DNA of 11,675 nucleotides from assembly GCA_937891875.1 (NCBI GenBank), contig CALATR010000334.1, positions 1 through 11,675 of the forward strand, given 5' to 3'. The DNA is from an uncultured Pseudomonadota bacterium (GTDB lineage Bacteria; Myxococcota_A; UBA796; GCA-2862545). Of the stretch, positions 9,001 through 11,675 are shown one piece after another. The notes beneath the pieces are model-generated. The model saw only the letters and a program-made list of their open reading frames with translations. It did not search any database and was not told where the DNA came from. Position 1 is the stretch's first letter, and every line of letters begins with the position of its first letter. The translations under genes were made by a program, and so were the position numbers.

Positions 9001-9483
9001 GGCGAGCTGGTAGACGTCGGACTCGCCCTGACCATTCCGGGTGTCTCGGTAGCGCGGAAGGCCGCGGTCGGTCTTGCGCCGGATGCTTGCCGTCGACAGC
9101 TGCCAGCCCATGCCGAACGGCCCGTTGCCGGCGCCCGAGTCGTAAGAGAGCGCGAGCTCTGGCGAGAGCCCACGGGGGGAGGGGCTCACGGCGACCGGCA
9201 CCTGCATGCCCGCGGTACCCGTCACGGCGTTCGCCTGGAAGGTCTCGCCGATCCCTCGGATGGCACCGCCGCCCTGCGGGAGCGAGACCGACGGAGCCGG
9301 CGTCAGGAAGCGCTCTTCGGCCCCGCCATCCGGACCGGGCTGGCCGTCGCCGCCCGATCCGCCGCGACCCTGCTGCTGCTGACGTCGGTCCGCGGCAGGG
9401 TTGCGCGGCTCGGCAGGGCGCACGCCCCGCGCGAACGGGTTGGGCTTGTCGGCGGCGGGATCACGGGAGCCAGGAGGCTGCAT
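2068..9483 (-). CDS. Natural TcB-TcC fusion of an ABC toxin complex, with a C-terminal HExxH effector
   Basis: This 2471-residue protein matches one TcB (about 1480 residues) joined to one TcC (about 950) in a single chain. The ATG at 9483 is preferred because AGGGAG (9495-9490) lies six bases upstream; the GTG at 9486 is only three bases away. Residues 1-65 are Pro/Gly/Gln-rich and probably disordered. Residues 66-350 are an SpvB-type domain with GGGAIRGIGE, SPELALSYDSGAGNGPFGMGW and GLPRYRD. Six FG-GAP/VCBS-like Asp-rich repeats (WVDLDGEG, LDVDGDG, ADMTGDG, ADVDGSG and others) lie at about 453-728. The TcB middle region follows (FHHGCFDGPEREFRGFG). RHS/YD repeats start near 1210; the TcB-to-TcC join is near YDALRRPT (about 1591). 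The RHS-associated core spans 2098-2154 (YIGKERDEETGLNY, ARYYAPWLGRW, SDPAGLVDG, CNPVLFADPSG). In characterised Tc toxins this shell encloses a C-terminal segment cut off by the core's own aspartic protease. Paralogue-specific symbols such as tcdB or tccC cannot be assigned. Confidence 0.95.
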   Translation of the reverse strand: MQPPGSRDPAADKPNPFARGVRPAEPRNPAADRRQQQQGRGGSGGDGQPGPDGGAEERFLTPAPSVSLPQGGGAIRGIGETFQANAVTGTAGMQVPVAVSPSPRGLSPELALSYDSGAGNGPFGMGWQLSTASIRRKTDRGLPRYRDTRNGQGESDVYQLAGAEDLVPWLESGSPVSRTETEGSDTFHVVRFRPRIEGAFARIERWTHASTGDTHWRTHTGDNTRRVFGRTASARVADPDDPTRIFQWLLEEVYDERGNTMRLVYTTEDRANVDLTHPAERARGLEGHQATFTYLQSIFYGNTTMGSASLDPMVNTFHFRLEFDYGEHTSTPPTTTKDTSWPVRADPYSSFRPGFDHRCYRLCRRVLVFHDFAELGTGWTLVKATEFTYDEQPHCTKLTSVTHRGYVNEGGWTDLALPPVAFTYTEAELDTAVRFVSGTDDLPTALDVSQYQWVDLDGEGLTGLLTEQGGAWYYKRNDGQGALGPMQRLGTRPAVSLRGARLMDLGGDGQLDVVQIARPPKGFYERDLDGGWEGFRPFKTVPNLNVDDPHLRMLDVDGDGLADLLLTKDRVFQWYPSEAKDGYGHAEQRTKARNEDDGPTLVFGNESEHIFLADMTGDGLTDLVRIRRTSVEYWPNRGYGRFGARVIMGNLPRFDRHQRFDPRRIRLADVDGSGPTDILYLGADGVDIYVNQSGNAFADKQRLAGFPPIDNVAQVSVADLLGDGTACLVWSSPLLRGSVAPLRYVHLMKQGKPHLLKTISNNLGRTTTLTYTPSTVFYTADRRAGRPWASRLPFPVQCLSKVEMVDGITGWKFASTYTFHHGCFDGPEREFRGFGLVVQRDTESVADFEGASNQDVAHHLDPVVTKTWFHTGAWRHQQRLTDAYAAEQWSGDSSAASLPAPSVPTGLTPHEQREAYRALRGSPLRVEVFAEDGSADADKPFTVTESTYAVKAVQDKGSQRHGVYQLIPSETRSSHYERNSADPRVSHTLVLETDDYGQVTKSAAVGYKRRAAQITAASPPAPVDTEQGRTHVTVSTASFIHDDAGTATYHLSVPYETETFELTGVDADDTAPFQAADLLADFNAASMIPYETAPSPGTTEKRRLSRTRTLYWKDDLSGPETTLGQMGSRALPYQTYQQVFTAGMVGTSGSDRWADIATVLGAPHYATPSSTDLQSAGYSQAFAGTTDWWRGAGVTALLPTQFYMPEDHTDPFGNTTEIAYDTHGMFVDTVSDALSTNRNVVTASCDYRVLAPKQITDPNGATQSVAFDALGRVTKMAVRGTAQPTAEGDDLTAPTVQYTYDMDRWKDSSLPNRVRVEQRRTHGGSTFQVQIAYSDGGGGVVMTKVQAEPGLAPERDVNGDLVFSGGELQYASANPRWIGTGRTVVDNKGNPIRQYEPFFTSIEEYEDDEDLVEWGVSPVLHYDPLGRNIRTDLPDGTFATVVFDPWRSETWDGADNVEDSDWHNARKSGATPTPSTEDQRAATLSLAHKETPGITHLDALGRAIVTIEDPAGGATYQTTLTMDIQGFVLAVQGEKGRAAGTPYQDQQEQVDMVGRPMRSTSADAGRTWTFLGADDQPVAVFREGPICVHTVYDALRRPTALKVQEGASSATRTHEAYTYGEDGGAPSGPGEYHKGRLWKTQDGAGEVTVNAYDFKGNALEVERAIIDRAEVGTDVDWDPGTTNPTLEATTFTLQATFDALNRTVTQTTPDASRSEYGYDEGGLLKTVEVFVHGRSTAKAFVDDIDYDEKGRRTRIEYGNGTVTEYSYDPLTFRLEQLTTTRSSDSAVLQDYVYVYDAVGNIVEILDNVQSTLFFDNTLISPNQQFEYDALYRLTNAKGREKLGLVGVPDRDFAPKYTSGLSGKFTADSPEKLRRYERRYTYDGVGNITEMRQVSTWTRTYLYDTGNNQLDEIRDASSALLAAFVHNARGAMTSMQHLNTTGGSGLSSPIVRDFRDQISDVALNAGTDTAHYQYDPTRERVRKVVRKGVTEERIYLGPYEIWRRWNGATLEEERETLHVMDGEKRLAMIETMTVTGATPIPPLRPFNTRWQYGNHLGSASLELDDNADQISYEEYFPYGSTSWWQEKNASPVSQKRYRYIGKERDEETGLNYHSARYYAPWLGRWCSSDPAGLVDGVGRYSYASCNPVLFADPSGLQTFEEGRRRIVIAPQTAPPDNPEAYTTDAMTAYERGVDDPELDALQQLLGVEFEGRVGDYVVGLGDNIENISLAEFRREVRRSIDEGLVRTREDGKDLRWTFRRAKRSDRRRRRRGQGRAAAWASNSRIAVFYQQREGRLQSTETHEGIHAASEESAFNVGFIGEGGAEYYGALAVAAHNASVPAQDQLPWRNNSSYSPFTRLFGTLASDVVSELDSYRGQGDLDGRLPVAVGPRERGSEIFASFFFNNDPDARGLVEAAMEELYGHNLRKVSRRFRGDTVLETLENLNRGARGRLFRRRRNEGRFTQARALLGQR

Positions 9484-9489
9484 CACGGA

Positions 9490-9495
9490 CTCCCT
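9490..9495 (-). promoter_or_regulatory. Ribosome-binding site that decides the TcB-TcC start and overlaps the TcA stop
   Basis: On the minus strand AGGGAG (9495-9490) shares its first two bases with the TcA stop codon TAG (9496-9494). It sits six bases before the ATG at 9483 and three before the GTG at 9486, which favours the ATG. The overlap suggests that ribosomes finishing TcA re-initiate on TcB-TcC, helping to fix their ratio. Confidence 0.7.
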
Positions 9496-11675
9496 AGCTG
9501 AGGTCGAGGCGGAACACGAGGAGGATGTCGATCAGGCCGTCCTCGGTGAACCGGAAGTTCGCCGGTCCAGGAGCGCCCACGTCCTCCACGAATCCCGTGA
9601 AGTTGTCGATCTGGCCGCTGGCGATCTCCAGGTTCAGTGTGCCGGCCATGGCCTGGCTGAAGGTGCCTGCGACCTCGCCAGCGGCCATGCCCAGGAAGCC
9701 GTCCACCGTGGAGAGCGTTGCCGTGCCTCCGCCGAGGTTGCTGGTCCCGATCTTGGCGGTCACGGTCGCGGACGGATCCGTGCCGGGAGTCGAGCTGGTC
9801 ACGAAGACGATGGCCACATCCACGGCAGACGCTGAGCGTTCCAGGAACGCATGGGGGATTGGAACCTCCGCGAGCTCGATCGCCAGCAGCTGGCTGGTCG
9901 CCGTCCCCTCTGGGTTCATGAAGGCGTGCCAAGCGTCCGGGAAGTGGCGCCTCGCGGACACCACGCCAAGCGCGCCCGGCTCGCTGACGGGCGGGCCACC
10001 GCCGTCGTCTCCGAAGAAGCCGAGCGCCGTGGACAGGTCGTCCGACGTCATCCAGGAACCGGAAGCACCGTCGAAGCCCGTGTCCCACGCGAACCCAGGC
10101 ACGGAGGCATCGAGGCGCGACACGATGGAGCTCCGCGCTGCCGCCGCTGCCGTCTCTCCCCCATCGCGGGCGCTGTACGCCAGCATCAGGTCCACATCAG
10201 TGATGCTGGTGTGGTCGAAGCGCTCGATCTCGCGGTCGAGGAGCTCGAGCTTCCAGACCGAGTCCACGGCGCCACGGAACTCGAAGGGTTGGTACCGGGC
10301 ATCCTGGCTGTTGAAGGTCCCGGAGTCGTCCTGACCGACGCTGGTCACGATGGCCTCGAGGGTCGCGGGCTCCTGGTACGGGTCCTTTGCCCGGTCAGCC
10401 TGGGTACGGAGCTTGGATGAGAGGAGGGTCAGCTTCGCGTAGACCTGTACGTTCGGCCCGGTCACACACGGGATGCTGACGGTGACACGCCGGATACGAC
10501 GCAGGTAGTGGCCTGGTGCGTCGAGGTCGAAGAGCACCTCGGGCAAGTAGAAGAAGCAGAAGCCGTCGTGCCGCAGGCGCTCGAGTGCGACGCCATCGAG
10601 GTCGGACAGGCAGACCGACTTGGTGAGCTCGTACTCGCGGCGATCTTCGGCTGCGTAGGTCGCGTCCATCCGCTCGAGGTCGTGCTGGAGCCGCTCACCG
10701 GCCAGCAAGCCGGAGTGTGCGGCATCGTAGTAGTCGACCTGGATGTACGCGGCGTCCGGCTTGGCCATCTCGTGCTTGAAGCAACGCTCCGCCCGCTGCG
10801 CCATGTCGACGGCCATGCGGTAGGTCTGGAAGTGCAGCGTCTTCAGCTCGTTCACCATCCAGGAGTAGAGTTCCTTGTTGGTGTACTTGGTGGTCATGAA
10901 CGCCAGGATGCGCTCCGATTGCTCACGCTGCAGCTCCTGGTTCGAGAGTTCTTTCTCCGCCACGGCCAGCCGGACGTTGGCAGCGGCAAGCTGCACATTG
11001 ATCTGCTCGATCTCGAGCTCCGCCAGAGCCAGCTGTTGCTCCCATTCCTGCTTCCGACGGGCGTAGGAGGCCAGCCGACCGGCCAGGCCGCCAGCCATGC
11101 CGAGGAGGTCGAGCGACAAGTTTCCGATGGACTCTGCAACGCCCAGGCCGCCGACCACCTGGTCGTCACCAATCGTTGCCGTTGAATGCGGGCCAAACCC
11201 AGAGATTCCGAGTGTCACATCTGGAACGAACGTCTTCACCGTCTCCTTCGTCGCTTTGATCGCGCCCACCACGGCTCGCAACACCTGCGCCGTGTTGGTC
11301 GCACCGAGCTCGAACACCTCCCCGGCGGAGAGGCCCTGGTCGACCAGCGCAACGTAGTACCGCTGGCGCTGCTCGGCGGTCGCCCGACTCGCCTCGAGGC
11401 TGCGGATGTTCTCCTCGGCCTCCCGGACCTGCAGCTCCCGGATCTGAAGGGTTCGATCGAGCAGCGCCACCTCGTGTTCCGAACGGATCCGCGCCAGCTC
11501 TTCGCTGTCTCGCTTCTCCATCGCGGACAGCAGCGCTTGACCGAGGCTCCGCACGCTGCTGACGAGACCTTGGGCCCGCTGCAGCGTGGTCGAGAACCGG
11601 TGATGCGGCAGAGGGGTCGCAAGCACCCGCAGTGCCCCGCTGAGATCTGCGCCTCGCGCTCTTGCACGCACGAGA
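9494..11675 (-). CDS. TcA subunit of an ABC toxin complex, C-terminal part (cut by window edge)
   Basis: The frame is open through the right edge, so the start lies outside. About 726 C-terminal residues remain of a protein normally near 2300-2500. TcA pentamers bind the target cell and form the needle-like channel through which the TcC effector is injected. The order fits the family: helical segments (11660-11250), a glycine-rich hydrophobic stretch (about 11215-11060; GLGVAESIGNLSLDLLGMAGGLAGR) matching the channel-tip region, then RRKQEW and a long coiled coil ending in YTNKELYSWM (about 11060-10850). Then come the toxin-typical LERMDATYAAEDRREYELTK, LPEVLFDLDAPGHYLRRI (about 10550-10495), SIPCVTGPNVQVYAKLTLL and SITDVDLMLAYSARDGG (about 10210-10160). 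Some 220 further residues follow, including ARRHFPDAWHAF, ending in IDILLVFRLDLS. From memory, Photorhabdus TcdA1 stops near the YSARD position, so this is a longer C-terminal form. It is separated from TcB-TcC by 10 bases. No single paralogue symbol fits. Confidence 0.93.
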   Translation of the reverse strand, partial: LVRARARGADLSGALRVLATPLPHHRFSTTLQRAQGLVSSVRSLGQALLSAMEKRDSEELARIRSEHEVALLDRTLQIRELQVREAEENIRSLEASRATAEQRQRYYVALVDQGLSAGEVFELGATNTAQVLRAVVGAIKATKETVKTFVPDVTLGISGFGPHSTATIGDDQVVGGLGVAESIGNLSLDLLGMAGGLAGRLASYARRKQEWEQQLALAELEIEQINVQLAAANVRLAVAEKELSNQELQREQSERILAFMTTKYTNKELYSWMVNELKTLHFQTYRMAVDMAQRAERCFKHEMAKPDAAYIQVDYYDAAHSGLLAGERLQHDLERMDATYAAEDRREYELTKSVCLSDLDGVALERLRHDGFCFFYLPEVLFDLDAPGHYLRRIRRVTVSIPCVTGPNVQVYAKLTLLSSKLRTQADRAKDPYQEPATLEAIVTSVGQDDSGTFNSQDARYQPFEFRGAVDSVWKLELLDREIERFDHTSITDVDLMLAYSARDGGETAAAAARSSIVSRLDASVPGFAWDTGFDGASGSWMTSDDLSTALGFFGDDGGGPPVSEPGALGVVSARRHFPDAWHAFMNPEGTATSQLLAIELAEVPIPHAFLERSASAVDVAIVFVTSSTPGTDPSATVTAKIGTSNLGGGTATLSTVDGFLGMAAGEVAGTFSQAMAGTLNLEIASGQIDNFTGFVEDVGAPGPANFRFTEDGLIDILLVFRLDLS

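Overview
The window is high-GC bacterial DNA, about two thirds G+C by eye. It is dominated by a minus-strand ABC-type toxin complex (Tc toxin) locus. High GC, large proteins, and a strongly acidic secreted lipoprotein next to a Tc locus would fit a deltaproteobacterial or myxobacterial genome. No rRNA or other marker is present, so the lineage is inference only.

Layout, left to right: (1) bases 1-198 carry no gene I can defend, but hold a dense cluster of direct and inverted repeats just before the first gene. (2) 199-972 (+) encodes an acidic lipoprotein with a GIN/DUF2807-like beta-solenoid. (3) 973-1540 is the gap between convergent genes, with GC-rich dyads and no recognisable coding. (4) 1541-2065 (-) is a small unidentified gene with a possible short signal peptide, translationally coupled to the toxin gene before it. 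(5) 2068-9483 (-) is one 2471-residue protein that fuses TcB (SpvB domain and FG-GAP-type repeats) to TcC (RHS shell). It ends in a variable C-terminal effector of about 316 residues carrying an HEGIH zinc-metallopeptidase motif. (6) 9494-11675 (-) is the C-terminal part of the TcA subunit, cut by the window edge.

Transcription of the toxin locus runs right to left: TcA, then TcB-TcC, then the small gene. Gaps of 10 and 2 bases point to one operon. By analogy with Photorhabdus and Yersinia Tc toxins, TcA would form the receptor-binding, pore-forming pentamer. The TcB-TcC cocoon would enclose the autocleaved C-terminal effector, which is passed through the TcA channel into a target cell. The most notable points are the predicted metalloprotease cargo, the natural TcB-TcC fusion, and the coupled unidentified gene, which sits where a polymorphic toxin would have its immunity gene. 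All functions are read from sequence motifs by eye; no database search was run.
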